DNA from: Theristus sp. LFF4_11
Taxonomy: Eukaryota > Nematoda > Chromadorea > Monhysterida > Xyalidae
Length of the DNA: 64,000 bases
Direction of reading: 5' to 3'
Assembly (NCBI GenBank): GCA_030248135.1
Contig: JASANC010004335.1
Span: 1 to 64,000, forward strand
Shown: in pieces, positions 20,001 through 30,175 of the stretch
Position numbering within the stretch: position 1 is the stretch's first letter
How the letters are laid out: every line of letters starts with the position of its first letter
Notes under the pieces: model-generated
What the model was told of the DNA's origin: nothing
Databases searched by the model: none
The model's input: the letters and a program-made list of their open reading frames with translations, nothing else
Translations under genes and position numbers: made by a program

Positions 20001-23000
20001 TTTATTTCCAGTCGTATAGCGAACGACCATTGCCAGCTGGCTTGGCCGCTTTCCTCAGCGACCAATCATCGCGTGGCACCATTCTCGTTGCACTCGGCTC
20101 GAACGTTGATTGGTCGAGTGCGCCGGAGCACACGCTACACGCGTTTCTAGGTTGCAGTATGGCCTCTTGTTTCAAACGTGTCGGAGCGATAGATATGACG
20201 TCATTCACTTTATGCGAAATGACGTCATTCACTCTATGCGATATCACGTCACTCACTTTATACGATATGACGTCATCACTTATGCGATATGACGTCATTC
20301 ACTTATGCAATATGACGTCATTCACTCTATGCGATATGACGTCATGACGTCATACATGCGCTGCAAATCGGAGTTTTAAAGTTTTACTGGACTTTGGGAC
20401 AAATCGGACTTTTGCTGATGCTTGTCGTAAAAAAACGAGCCGAACTAAAGTTCTATCTCCCGCGACGGTGGCGCATGACAGAGACGCGTGCGTTTTTTGA
20501 ACCAAATGACTGAAGTGTTCTGCCTTGGTGTGTGTAAATGGCTCACTGGACTGCCAACCGATCCGAGCTGCTGTGTGTGATGACCGGTGGACGACGTTGG
20601 GTTTTTTACTTTTTACTTTACTTTTACTCAATTAAAACGACGACGACTTTTATTAAAACGACTTTACTTTTATTAAAACGACGACGAAAGATGATAGAAA
20701 TAAAGAGGGACAAAATGGCACGAACGGCACATGCTGAATTCATAAAACACACCACTTTTATAATGTACAAGAACAAATCAAGGAAAAATAGTTGAACAAA
20801 GATATAAGAAAACCGTTGAGCATCTAGGAAAAAAGTAGATGAGCATTGGAAGTCAAGCGCTTTGTCAGAAGCAGCTCACCGTAAACCCGGCTTTGTGTGA
20901 GAGTGCAGACACGAAGGCTAAAGTAGGACATTACAGTACCCTACTCCCCCATACGGAGCGCCCTCGCGACGTCACTCTCCCTACGCAGCCGAGTGTCTGG
21001 TGCACTGCCTGACCTGGGCACCTGCTTCCACTCATTTCAAAACTCCTAATTGCTCCAACTCAAACGAATAAACTGAAATTGAATCACTAGGAACTCGAAC
21101 TCAGAAAACAAAGACCAACAACTATCAAGTTCGAAAACCAAAAAAAAACTGAACTGCCAAACTGAAAAACCTAAAAGCTATCCTGATAAACGAAAACAAA
21201 ACTAAAACTAAACTGTCACGATGACTAGAAATTTTGATCACGCATTGAAGTCGAATTGCGTCGAAACCCCCAAAGAAAAACCGCCAAAACTAAAATAGAA
21301 GAAAAAGCATTAAAACAGTTCACCCTCTCCCCACACTGAAAACGGGGGTAAAACAAAACAAATAAAACTATTACAAAACTGTTACAAATCAGCAGAAGAG
21401 TATGGCGCAACCTGCACTCTACGTCGCAGTAACTGAGACCTTAAATCAAAGAACCGTGGCTAACAATAAAACTTCTACTGCGCTTCACTGCGCCACAACC
21501 AAACTTCTCCTCGCAGCCTTCTTCAGCAACACCACCACAGCCAATCACGTTTTTGATCACGGAGGCCGTCCTCCGTTCGGTTTGAGTCTCGGAGACCGAA
21601 AAAACTCCGAATCGGTTTGAGTCACGGAGACCGAAAAAAACTCCGACCAACCAATTTCCGCTGCGGCGTTTTGGCTTTCTCGAAAGCTGCCCTTGGCGAA
21701 ACCCGGCCGTGCCACAGATCGACGCCGTCTCAGCTCGCATGCCGCCACAACTCCAGCCCCGCGTCTCCGTTCCATGCGACGTTCTGCCAGCCACTGGTGC
21801 GCCCGCCACTCCGCTGATCTGCCTCGGCGATACTCGACGACACGCGAAGACGCGCAGCACGCCACCGCCTCTCGTCGACGCTGACCCTCCATGGCCTTTC
21901 TGCACTGACCCTCCATGGTCTCGGTGCACGCGACGTCGCCACCCAGCATTGTCTCGGCGGGACCTCCACTGAAGTGTTCTGCTTAGGTGTGTGTAAATGG
22001 CTCACTGGACTGCCAACCGATCCGAGCTGCTGTGTGTGATGACCGGTGGACGACGTTGGGTTTTTTACTTTTTACTTTACTTTTACTCAATTAAAACGAC
22101 GACGACTTTTATTAAAACGACTTTACTTTTATTAAAACGACGACGAAAGATGATAGAAATAAAGAGGGACAAAATGGCACGAACGGCACATGCTGAATTC
22201 ATAAAACACACCACTTTTATAATGTACAAGAACAAATCAAGGAAAAATAGTTGAACAAAGATATAAGAAAACCGTTGAGCATCTAGGAAAAAAGTAGATG
22301 AGCATTGGAAGTCAAGCGCTTTGTCAGAAGCAGCTCACCGTAAACCCGGCTTTGTGTGAGAGTGCAGACACGAAGGCTAAAGTAGGACATTACATGACGT
22401 CATTTCGATTTGTCGCGATCGAATAACTCATCAATATCGTTTTACCAAAAAAATTATTTGGGCTTTCATAAATCAAAATTATGTCTCAGTTTGGTTCCTT
22501 TTTTCAGGAATGATGCGACTATTGAAAGAATATCGATTTGTCTGGGCGTATAATGGCAACGTTTTGGAAAAATTGCCAGAAAACGTTTGGACCAGCCGAT
22601 GGCTTCCGCAGACTGATTTGCTGAGGCACAACACCACTCGGTTGTTCATCAGCCATGGTGGCATGAAAAGGTTGATTGTTTTGTTTTCGAAAGATCGCTA
22701 CACGATGCTTCTGAAAGCCTGTCAGATTGTTTTCCCAAAATACAGAGCACATTAAACTCTCAATTAAACATGTTTGAACGTTGAGCTGTTGAAAAGTGTC
22801 ATCTTTCCAATCCCATCCCCTTCTTTCTTCTAGCGGGGGTTCAGTATATATTGCTAAAAATATATGACAGGCTTGAAGAAACATATTGTAAGTGACCCGG
22901 TCCAATAAAAACCGAAAAAAAACCATTTCAGCGTGAAGGAAGCAATCTGTGCCAAGGGGCCAGTTTTATGAAACTTAGTAGTCCACTAGTGCTACACCAC

Positions 23001-23567
23001 TGAGCTGAGCACCTGCACTAATTCATGAATCCACACATTTCACGTGCCTCATGTCACGTTGAAGCGCAGACGTTGGTGAATTAGGTTGCGTGAAAAAAAC
23101 GGAACTACGATGTTTCTTGACTTCATTCAAAGGCTCAGTGGTGTAGCACTATTGAACTCTTAAACTTTTAAAAAAACTGGCCCCAGTTGCCCGTCGTCTA
23201 CATGCCGTTATTCGCAGAGCAGACCCTGAACTCCTGGATGGCCCGAGCTGCCGGAATTGGAGAGTTTGCAAACAAATTTCAAATTACACCGGATTCGTTT
23301 GCTGAAACGATCCGTAATGTTCTAAACGCCACGTCTAAATACGCCCGAAGAACGGCCAAAGTGCACGAAATGGCCGAAGACCAACTTTTGGTCCCGATTG
23401 AGTTGGCCACTTTTCGAATTGGCCAACTGGCCCGTTGGGGTGCTCGAAAGGCAAAGGTGGTCAGGGATACCTGGTTGAGACCAAAGTCTGCGCGGTTGTT
23501 TTTCGTTCAACGATTCCATGTTGATTTCATTGCCATCGTTTTTGTTGGTGCTCATATTTTGAAGTGA
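17032..23567 (+). CDS. UDP-glucuronosyl/glucosyltransferase (UGT), membrane-bound
   Basis: Transfers a sugar from a UDP-sugar to small lipophilic acceptors at the ER membrane, for detoxification. Nine exons: 17032-17195, 17745-17948, 18482-18673, 19087-19281, 19692-19803, 20012-20150, 22508-22670, 22932-22962, 23187-23567, giving 526 residues. It has a signal peptide (hydrophobic ~5-25), then ILFVASSVKSSHALSMMP with the presumed catalytic His (~45). AGHHVSLYF follows. The C-terminal donor domain has FLSDQSSRGTILVALGSNV and the UGT signature, WLPQTDLLRHNTTRLFISHG through MPLFAEQTLNSW. A C-terminal membrane helix ends AHILK. The exon 5 donor (after 19803) and the exon 3 acceptor (before 18482) were chosen by phase and are the least certain junctions. 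The last intron coincides with a MITE and, if spliced at GT..AG, leaves two extra codons (Gly-Pro) inside the signature. Intron 6 is enlarged by an LTR element. Confidence 0.9.
17367..17532. mobile_element. E-box MITE copy 2, UGT intron 1
   Basis: The ends CAGTCGAAC and GTTCGACTG are inverted and flanked by TA on both sides (17365-17366, 17533-17534). It contains GATCACGTGATC, ATCACGTGAT and two AATCAGCTGATT-type motifs: E-boxes CACGTG and CAGCTG within longer palindromes. This is the best preserved of the three copies. Confidence 0.9.
17618..17656 (+). repeat. Fragment of tRNA-derived SINE (3' tail)
   Basis: CTGGGTTAGCCCTGGCTAAA followed by a run of A and CATCGCC matches the conserved 3' tail of the SINE at 63357-63523. 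Only the tail is present. Confidence 0.6.
18211..18358. mobile_element. E-box MITE copy 3, UGT intron 2 (diverged)
   Basis: Same interior as copies 1 and 2 (GGTCACGTGATGCATG, AAACTCCGCC, ATGCACAGAATGCATGC). The termini are decayed: CAATCTAACTC at the left after TA, and GAGTTGGACTG at the right. Confidence 0.7.
18685..18730 (+). repeat. Telomere-like G-rich run at 5' splice site of UGT intron 3
   Basis: About eight units of TTGGGG/TTAGGG form a G-rich strand in the direction of transcription, starting some 11 nt after the donor GTGAGG. At least six runs of three or more G are separated by 2-6 nt, so a G-quadruplex could form in DNA or nascent RNA. Confidence 0.75.
20196..20352. repeat. Tandem CRE-motif satellite (about 24 bp), UGT intron 6
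   Basis: Seven perfect TGACGTCA palindromes at 20196, 20220, 20268, 20290, 20313, 20337 and 20345, plus one degenerate copy near 20244. Most are spaced 22-24 bp apart by TTCACTYTATGCGATA-like spacers. TGACGTCA is the consensus cAMP-response element bound by CREB/ATF bZIP proteins. The array seems to derive from the sub-end of the CRE-type MITE family found at 13284 and 35235. Confidence 0.85.
20353..20510. mobile_element. Left part of CRE-type MITE, split by LTR element
   Basis: Sequence from the CRE array up to the TGAC that borders the LTR element resumes on its other side (22395 onward). Together these regions resemble the MITEs at 13284 and 35235 (GACGTCATTTCG-type end). The LTR element therefore landed inside an older MITE. 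Confidence 0.5.
20511..20935. repeat. Left LTR
   Basis: 425 bp, TG...CA ends, near-identical to 21970-22394. It includes a run built on ATTAAAACGACGACG. Confidence 0.9.
21970..22394. repeat. Right LTR
   Basis: 425 bp, same length as the left LTR. It differs visibly only in TTCTGCTTAGG versus TTCTGCCTTGG near its start. Confidence 0.9.
22956..23184. mobile_element. MITE that forms the last intron of the UGT gene
   Basis: Ends are inverted: GGGGCCAGTTTT at the left and AAAACTGGCCCC at the right. About 50 bp of arm similarity includes CTAGTGCTACACCACTGAG and CTCAGTGGTGTAGCACTA. The element occupies almost exactly the interval between two halves of a conserved UGT coding block: the exon text is ...EAICAK before it and LPVVYMPLF after it. 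The first usable donor GT is at position 8 of the left TIR (22963), and the acceptor is CCCCAG at 23186. Confidence 0.85.
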
Positions 23568-23948
23568 TTTGTTGATTTATAGCACTTCCGTTTTTTGCTC
23601 AATCAGGTGCTACGAATTTTGATTGTGAGTTCCAATTTATTTACTTGGCACCGATAGTTAGATTAGTCACCTTCGTCTTGCTTTATTTATCGTGGCTGAT
23701 TTGTTTGAGCTTTCATTGAATCAGACTTTTTCAGGGATCTTCGACTATCTTACCGATATTTTTAGTTTTCTTGTTAGTGCTCGTTCGATTGAACACAAAT
23801 TATTCATTTCAACTATCCAAAAAAACTATAAAACCAAAAAGATAAAGCCTAAAATTCCAATCAATCCAACCAACCAACCGCAAAAAAAGAGGCTAGACCG
23901 AAAAACTAGAAAAACAACCAGAATCACAACAAAAACACCGCCCACGTC

Positions 23949-25703
23949 TCAAGAAACACCATTCGCTTCGCAGATGGAGTCCAACGGTCTTCCATCATTC
24001 AACGTTCGTGCCGTTGATTGGTCGCCGTTGTTATCGCCGATTTTATTGCCAGTACAGTTGTCCAGATTGCTGTTTCTGTCTGAATTTTCGCGATTTTCAG
24101 TTTTATGTCCACTTTTCTCCGTCAACTTTGTCGGCGCATCTACCGACGTCCCTTCGTGGCGGCCGTCGCCGAGCGGTCGCGGGACGTTCGCCGCAAATTC
24201 GCCCGGTCGATTTGAATTGCCGCGCGGTCTGCAATTTTTTTTTAATTCGAATGTTGGTAATGTGGAGACGGTTTCAAAACGACGATATATTTTGGAACTG
24301 AAGAAAACATTTTTTATGCAACAACGGGCTTTACGTTGCGTGCTGTTTTTTCCTTACCGGAATATTCCGCCAAGCTACCGAACCGATCAGCTATGCTTCG
24401 TCACTTCTCGTTTGTAACACCGGAGTGCATAGTTGCCTAGCTAATATCTCAGCGATTTTGGCGGTAACCTATGATTCAGCCAACCAGTGTGCTCCCAAAC
24501 ATTGAAAGAATTTTTGGCGAAATTCTGTATTCCGCGTTGTGTCAAACGGCTTGGAAGTTCGACTGAAGATCACACAGAGCGTAAGGCAAGAGAGACCATC
24601 GGTGGTGTTGTTTTCAAAAGTGTGCCCCAGAAAAACGCTTTTTCCTGCTTTTCGCCAGATTAAAATGGATGAAAAGACGGCTGCCTCCACCGCGCACGAA
24701 CCTGTACAGCGCGACCACGACCGCCTGGTGTTGTTTCGAGGACGTCGTCTGCTGTACAGTGGCAGCCGGCTGCAGCATGAGCGCGCGCGCTATGCCGACC
24801 TCCGTCGTGGCGCGCCAGACAATCTGCGTGAAATAGTTCGTGCCTTGTTGCCAGCCGCCTGGAAGGAATTCTTGCAGTGTGTGTGTTTTTTCATTTTTTT
24901 AATAAAACTTTAAAACAACAATAAAAAACCTGTACCACCGACCAACGTCGTAGTTGTACCGATCGGCCTCGTGACGCCAGAACTCCCACGCCTCTGCGGC
25001 GCGAAAGTGCAACGGAAAGAACGTCGCGTTCTCGCCGAGGTCTGTAGCGTGGGAAAATAACAAAAAGTGAACAGCGTGGGAAAATGCGAGTCGTGTACTC
25101 TCAGTGTACCGTTCGGTCATGCTTTTTTTAAACGTTGGCAATCTGTGCATTGTTAATGTGGCTGGGCTGAATCTAAAGGGGCATTCATGAAGCAGTATTT
25201 AGTCACTAAAATACCTACATGCACTACATACTTCATGAATGCCGCTTAGAGTGGCTGATCAATCAATGAGCCTAAAGCAAAAGCAGCCAAAATCCTCTGA
25301 TTTGGTGATGATCATCATGTTTCAAACTGTGGAATCAAACGCGATCACGCACGCAAGAATTGTGATTTCCAATTTTCGAACCGTAAAGGCGCGTTCATGA
25401 AGCAGTATTCAGTGACGCGTTAAAACCCATAGCTACGCGGTCACTGAATACTACTTCATGAATGCCCCTTAACTTTTCTCTCGTCTTTCTCATACCATCT
25501 CTTTCGTCATCGTTGTACGTGACGAAGCGTTGCGACGCGAGATGGTCGGCCAACGATTTCGCAAGCGCACACAGCTGCAGCGAGAGGCACAGCGGGCGGC
25601 AGCCGTGCGCTCGCCGGAGCTCGTTGTGCAGGCGGAACAGTGCGTCGATGAATTGGTCGTCTGCGAATGTGTTTTTTTCGCAAATAACTTTTTTTATTAC
25701 CAT
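23949..25703 (-). CDS. CAP-domain protein, GAPR-1/GLIPR2-like
   Basis: Four exons on the minus strand: 25703-25496, 25041-24943, 24858-24702, 24228-23949; 247 residues. All junctions are GT..AG and in phase. Residues ~15-160 form a CAP domain: FIDALFRLHNELRRAHG, LGENATFF, AAEAWEFWRHEADRYNY, NYFTQIVWRATTEVGIARA, then VVVALYRPRGNSNRPGEF and AANV, aligning end to end with GAPR-1. There is no signal peptide or cysteine framework, so an intracellular or membrane-associated GAPR-1 type is likelier than a secreted venom-allergen type. About 75 polar residues rich in Asn, Asp and Thr extend past the domain. Both cavity histidines appear to be Tyr: VTYN where GAPR-1 has a His, and NYFTQ instead of the usual HFTQ. 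The ATG at 25703 is the nearest in frame; an upstream exon joined by the AG before 25660 is an alternative. The gene is convergent with the UGT; TTTATT at 23682 is a plausible minus-strand poly(A) signal. Confidence 0.85.
25178..25244. repeat. Hairpin MITE family copy, CAP intron 1
   Basis: GGGGCATTCATGAAGCAGT pairs with ATACTTCATGAATGCCGC across a short loop. The central part is shortened relative to other copies. Confidence 0.75.
25389..25468. repeat. Hairpin MITE family copy, CAP intron 1 (second)
   Basis: Near-perfect palindrome: GGCGCGTTCATGAAGCAGT on the left, TACTTCATGAATGCCCCTT on the right, with GTGACGCGT and ACGCGGTCAC inside. Confidence 0.8.
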
Positions 25704-25969
25704 GAGTTTTAGCTAAAGGCCTCCATATCAGCTTGATGCGACTTGCTAGCAATTCGTCGCTGCTTCACTTGCGATTCATTAGGGGCGGAGAAAACTATAA
25801 ATTCATTTCACTTCGACGTCTTATGCGCTAATCCAGCAAGCACCGACCTGTCTTGCTTCCAGTATGTTTAGCCTTTATGGTTTTGAACGGTGATCGAATG
25901 AAACAAGGCCACATGAATTCCTGGGACTAGAGAGAGAGAGACAAAGCTGTCCAGAAACCGGTTTCATTG

Positions 25970-27227
25970 ATATTATCTAAAAATGCGGAGGACGCATATA
26001 AAAGGAGGAATATGGCTTTGTGTAAGCAGTGAGAAACTTTTTTGCTTCACAACTATTTTCAAGTTTCTGATGTGGTACACACGGATACAAGTACATAAGA
26101 GCCATATTTTTGCGCCGTTTATTCACTATTTCGGTTGCACATGTACTTTGTAGACAATTAAAACTTCAACATTTGCGGTATTTCAGGCATTTAGCGACCA
26201 CTAAAACCACTAAAATAACGATCAGACTTCAGATCGCTGATACTGGTTTGCCCAGGACAAAGTGTATCGCAGAGGCATTAGAGAACGCAAGGTCTCATTT
26301 TGTGGCAAAGGCAACGACTCACGGGACAGACCTAGGTTTTTTTCAAAAAGTCGGTTCTCCAATTTGCAGAAATTTGGTAAAAAATTTCTGCAAATGAAAT
26401 TTGGTTTCTGCAAATTTCAAAAACACGACAAAAATGGTTTTTGTGCTTGTTTAATGTCATTTTTTTTCGCTCTGAGCATCATTTCTCAACGATGCGCAGA
26501 ATTGCAATTGCCAATTGCATCGTTTTACCGCAGAATTTTTCAAATACTCAGAAAAAGAACACCAAAACCAAACCAGATTGCCAAACCAAACAAATCACCA
26601 ATCATTCGTTTCAAATCATTCAACCTAATTCAGAGACTTCAAAGCGTTGCTGCAGATAAGCACATAAGCTTTATTGTTGATGACGTACGCACAGCTATGT
26701 AGGTACATACCAGTGACAAAAAAGTATTGTCTTCCGTTGATTTTCACCCTCCTCCCCCAGTTCCAGAAACCCGAAGGTACCAAAGTCCTGTAGATTGTTG
26801 TAGGAGGAGTGTGGATATTGGCTGAACCGTATGTTCCGTGAGCCATTGCGTTCGCCACGAAAAGGGGACATTGCCTTCGCCACAAGAAGAGAACATTGCC
26901 TTCGCCAATGCATGCATCTCCGCAACGCTTTGTCCATGGCAAAGCAGTGTCAGTGATCGAAGATGTAATCTTCAATTTGGTAGTTTTATGTTACTATTTG
27001 CTCGAAATTCATCGAATGTAATAGTTTCGTTTGTCAAAAAATAAGAGGGCTACCATGTGCAACCGAAATAATAAATAAACGGCGCAAAAATATGGCTCTT
27101 ATGTACTTGTATCCGTGTGTACCACATCAGAAACTTGAAAATAGTTGTGAAGCAAAAAAGTTTCTCACTGCTTACACAAAGCCATATTCCTCCTTTTATA
27201 TGCGTCCTCCGCATTTTTAGATAATAT
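25970..27227. mobile_element. Long-TIR element within copy A
   Basis: Arms of about 170 bp are inverted: ATATTATCTAAAAATGCGG at the left, its complement at 27209-27227. The arms contain GCATATAAAAGGAGGAATA, with a TATA-like box. The interior is AT-rich without a transposase frame. It serves as the empty-site reference for two MITEs present only in copy B. Confidence 0.8.
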
Positions 27228-27675
27228 TCTGACTTTTACATAATTCCCAAAATCGGACAAAATTCAGAATGCGTTGGGCATATATTCTTCCGAACTTCCC
27301 ATTCGGCTTACAGCGCACTGATTTCATTTTTCGTTTTTGAGAGATGTCGCCCGTCAGCTTCCACGGCCGATTTACCCGAAATCGTCACGATTCAGTATCT
27401 AAAACTGTGCTCCTTTAAGAAATCTAAGCCAAAATCCCTGATCAGCGCATTGAATTACGTTGGACTCCACAGGTCTCCTGTTTGTTTTGTTTTTGGACCG
27501 ATTTCGCCAGTTTCCACGGCTGATTCGTCACGACTTTGGTTACGAATTTGCCGTTTTTATAATTTTGTTTGTTTCAACTAATTATGTCCTTGAATTTGAG
27601 GGTTGCTACGCATTGTATTCGTCCTGTTGGTGTAGGCCAGGGGTTTTAATGCGCTGTGTCTGAAAGGGTCGGGGA

Positions 27676-30175
27676 AAAAATTTAACTAAAATTTCAGAAT
27701 CTACGAATGAAACTATCGTGAGAAACGTTTTTGTTCGACTGCAAAAGTTTCGAAGGTGAAATTTGAATTTCAGACAAAAATTGAAAGGGCGACATTTGAA
27801 ACCAGGTTAAAACCTTCGAAATTTTGAAAATGCCCATTTTTTGCCCAAAAAAGGATCGTGGCAAAAAAGTAATTGAATTTTTAAAATCTACGGATGAAAT
27901 TTTCAAAACCTACGAATGAAATTACCCCAGGAAACTATTTTGTTCGGTTATAAAACAACTTTAGACAAAAATTGCCCATTTTTTGCCCAAAAAGGGTCGG
28001 GGCAAAAAAGTAACCGGACTTTCAAAATCTACAGCTGAAATTACCCCAGGAAACTTTTTTTCGGTTACGAAACAATTTCAGACAAAAATTGAAAGGGCGA
28101 CATTTGAAACCAGGTCAAAACCTTCGAAAATTTGAAAATGCCCAATTTTTTTGCCCAAAAAAAGGCCGTGGCAAAAAAGTAGTTGAATTTTCAAAATCTA
28201 CGGATGAAATTACCCCAGGAAACTATTTTGTTCGGTTATGAAACAACTTTAGACAAAAATTGCCCATTTTTGCCCAAAAAGGGTCGGGGCAAAAAAGTAA
28301 CCGGACTTTCAAAATCTACAGCTGAAATTACCCCAGGAAATTTTTTTGTTCGGTCATGAAACAATTTCAGACAAAAATTGAAAGGGCGACATTTGAAACC
28401 AGGTCAAAACCTTCGAAAATTTGAAAATGCCCAATTTTTTGCCCAAAAAAGGCCGTGGCAAAAAAGTAGTTGAATTTTCAAAATCTACGGATGAAATTAC
28501 CCCAGGAAACTATTTTGTTCGGTTATGAAACAACTTTAGACAAAAATTGCCAATTTTTGCCCAAAAAGGGTCGGGGCAAAAAAGTAACCGGACTTTCAAA
28601 ATCTACAGCTGAAATTACCCCAGGAAACTTTTTTTTCGACTACGAAACAATTACAGACAAAAATTGAAAGGGCGACATTTGAAACCAGGTCAAAACCTCC
28701 GAAATTTTGAAAATGCCCAATTTTTTGCCCCAAAAAAAGTCGTGGCAAAAAAGTAATTAAATTTTCAAAATCTACGGATGAAATTACCCCAGGAAACTAT
28801 TTTGTTCGGTTATAAAACAACGTTAGACAAAAATTGCCCAATTTTTAACCCAAAAAGGGTTGGGCAAAAAAGTAACCGGATTTTCAACATCTACAGCTGA
28901 AATTACCCCAGGAAACTTTTTTGTTCGGTCATGAAACAATTTTAAACAAAAAACAAAAATTGAAAGGGCGACATTTGAAACCAGGTCAAAACCTCTGAAC
29001 TTTGAAAATGCCCAATTTTTTGCCCAAAAAAGGTCGTGGCAAAAAAGTAATTGAATTTTTAAAATCTACGGATGAAATTACCCCAGGAAACTATTTTGTT
29101 CGGTTATGAAACAACTTTAGACAAAAATTGCCCAATTTTTGCCCAAAAAGGGTCGGGGCAAAAAAGTAACCGGATTTTCAACATCTACAGCCGAAATTAC
29201 CCCAGGAAACTTTTTTGTTCGGCATGAAACAATTTTAAACAAAAATTGAAAGGGCGATATTTGAAACCAGGTCAAAACCTTTGAACTTTTGAAAATGCCC
29301 AATTTTTTGCCCAAAAAAGGTCGTGGCAAAAAAGTAATTGAATTTTTAAAATCTACGGATGAAATTACCCCAGGAAACTATTTTGTTCGGTTAGAAACAA
29401 CTTTAGACAAAAATTGCCCAATTTTTGCCCAAAAAGGGTCGGGGCAAAAAAGTAACCGGACTTTCAAAATCTACAGCTGAAATTACCCCAGGATTTTTTT
29501 TTCGACTACGAAACAATTACAGACAAAAATTGAAAGGGCGACATTTGAAAATAGGTCAAAACCTCGAAATTTTGAAAATGCCCAATTTTTTGCCCAAAAA
29601 AGGGTGTTGGCAAAAAAGTAATTGAATTTTTAAAATCTACGGATGAAATTACCCCAGGAAACTATTTTGTTCGGTTATGAAACAACTTTAGACAAAAATT
29701 GCCCAATTTTTGCCCAAAAAGGGTCGGGGCAAAAAAAGTAACCGGATTTTCAACATCTACAGCTGAAATTACCCCAGGAATTTTTTTTGTTCGGTCATGA
29801 AACATTTTCAGACAAAAATTGAAAGGGCGACATTTGAAACCAGGTCAAAACCTCCAAAATTTTGAAAATGCCCAATTTTTTGTCCCAAAAAAGTTCGGGG
29901 CAAAAAAGTAATCGGATTTTCAAAATCTACGGATGAAGTTACCCCAGGAAACTATTTTTTTCGGTTTTGAAACAACTTTAGATAAAAATTGAAAGGGCGA
30001 ACACTCAAAACCCAGTGAAAACCCTGCGAACTTTTAAAAATGCCCGATTTTTACCCAAAAACAAGGTTTGGGTAAAAAATTAACCCAATTCCGAAATCTC
30101 CGGATGGAATTACCCCAGGAAACATTTTTCTTTGATGTCAAAATGTCGCAGGTAAAAATTGAAAGGGGTAAATCT
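27676..30175. repeat. Higher-order satellite, about 287-bp dimeric unit (copy A)
   Basis: The landmark TTGAAAGGGCGA recurs at about 28091, 28380, 28666, 28962, 29248, 29532 and 29821, a period of about 284-296 bp. Each period holds two related halves: one with GGATGAAATTACCCCAGG, the other with AGCTGAAATTACCCCAGG. It is therefore a dimeric higher-order repeat. Short frames in it come from the repeat and encode nothing recognisable. Confidence 0.85.

Larger units (their letters stand above)
20511..22394. mobile_element. Complete short LTR retroelement (TRIM-like)
   Basis: Two 425-bp direct repeats (20511-20935 and 21970-22394) begin TGAAGTG and end ATTACA, giving the usual TG..CA termini. They bracket a 1034-bp interior. 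Flanking TGAC (20507-20510 and 22395-22398) is the target duplication. By eye the LTRs differ at about two positions near the 5' end, so the insertion looks recent. The interior has no gag, protease or reverse transcriptase frame, so the element is non-autonomous. Identical 85-codon frames in both LTRs merely reflect the duplicated sequence. No convincing primer-binding site was seen. It lies in UGT intron 6, sense or antisense unknown. Confidence 0.9.

Noticed and set aside
20538..20795. 85-codon frame, repeated identically at 21997-22254
   Set aside because: Identity reflects the two LTRs of one element, not two genes. The sequence is low-complexity with no domain.
23692..24417. 241-codon plus-strand frame after the UGT
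   Set aside because: Starts at GTG, no family similarity, and it overlaps the minus-strand CAP terminal exon, which matches a conserved domain.
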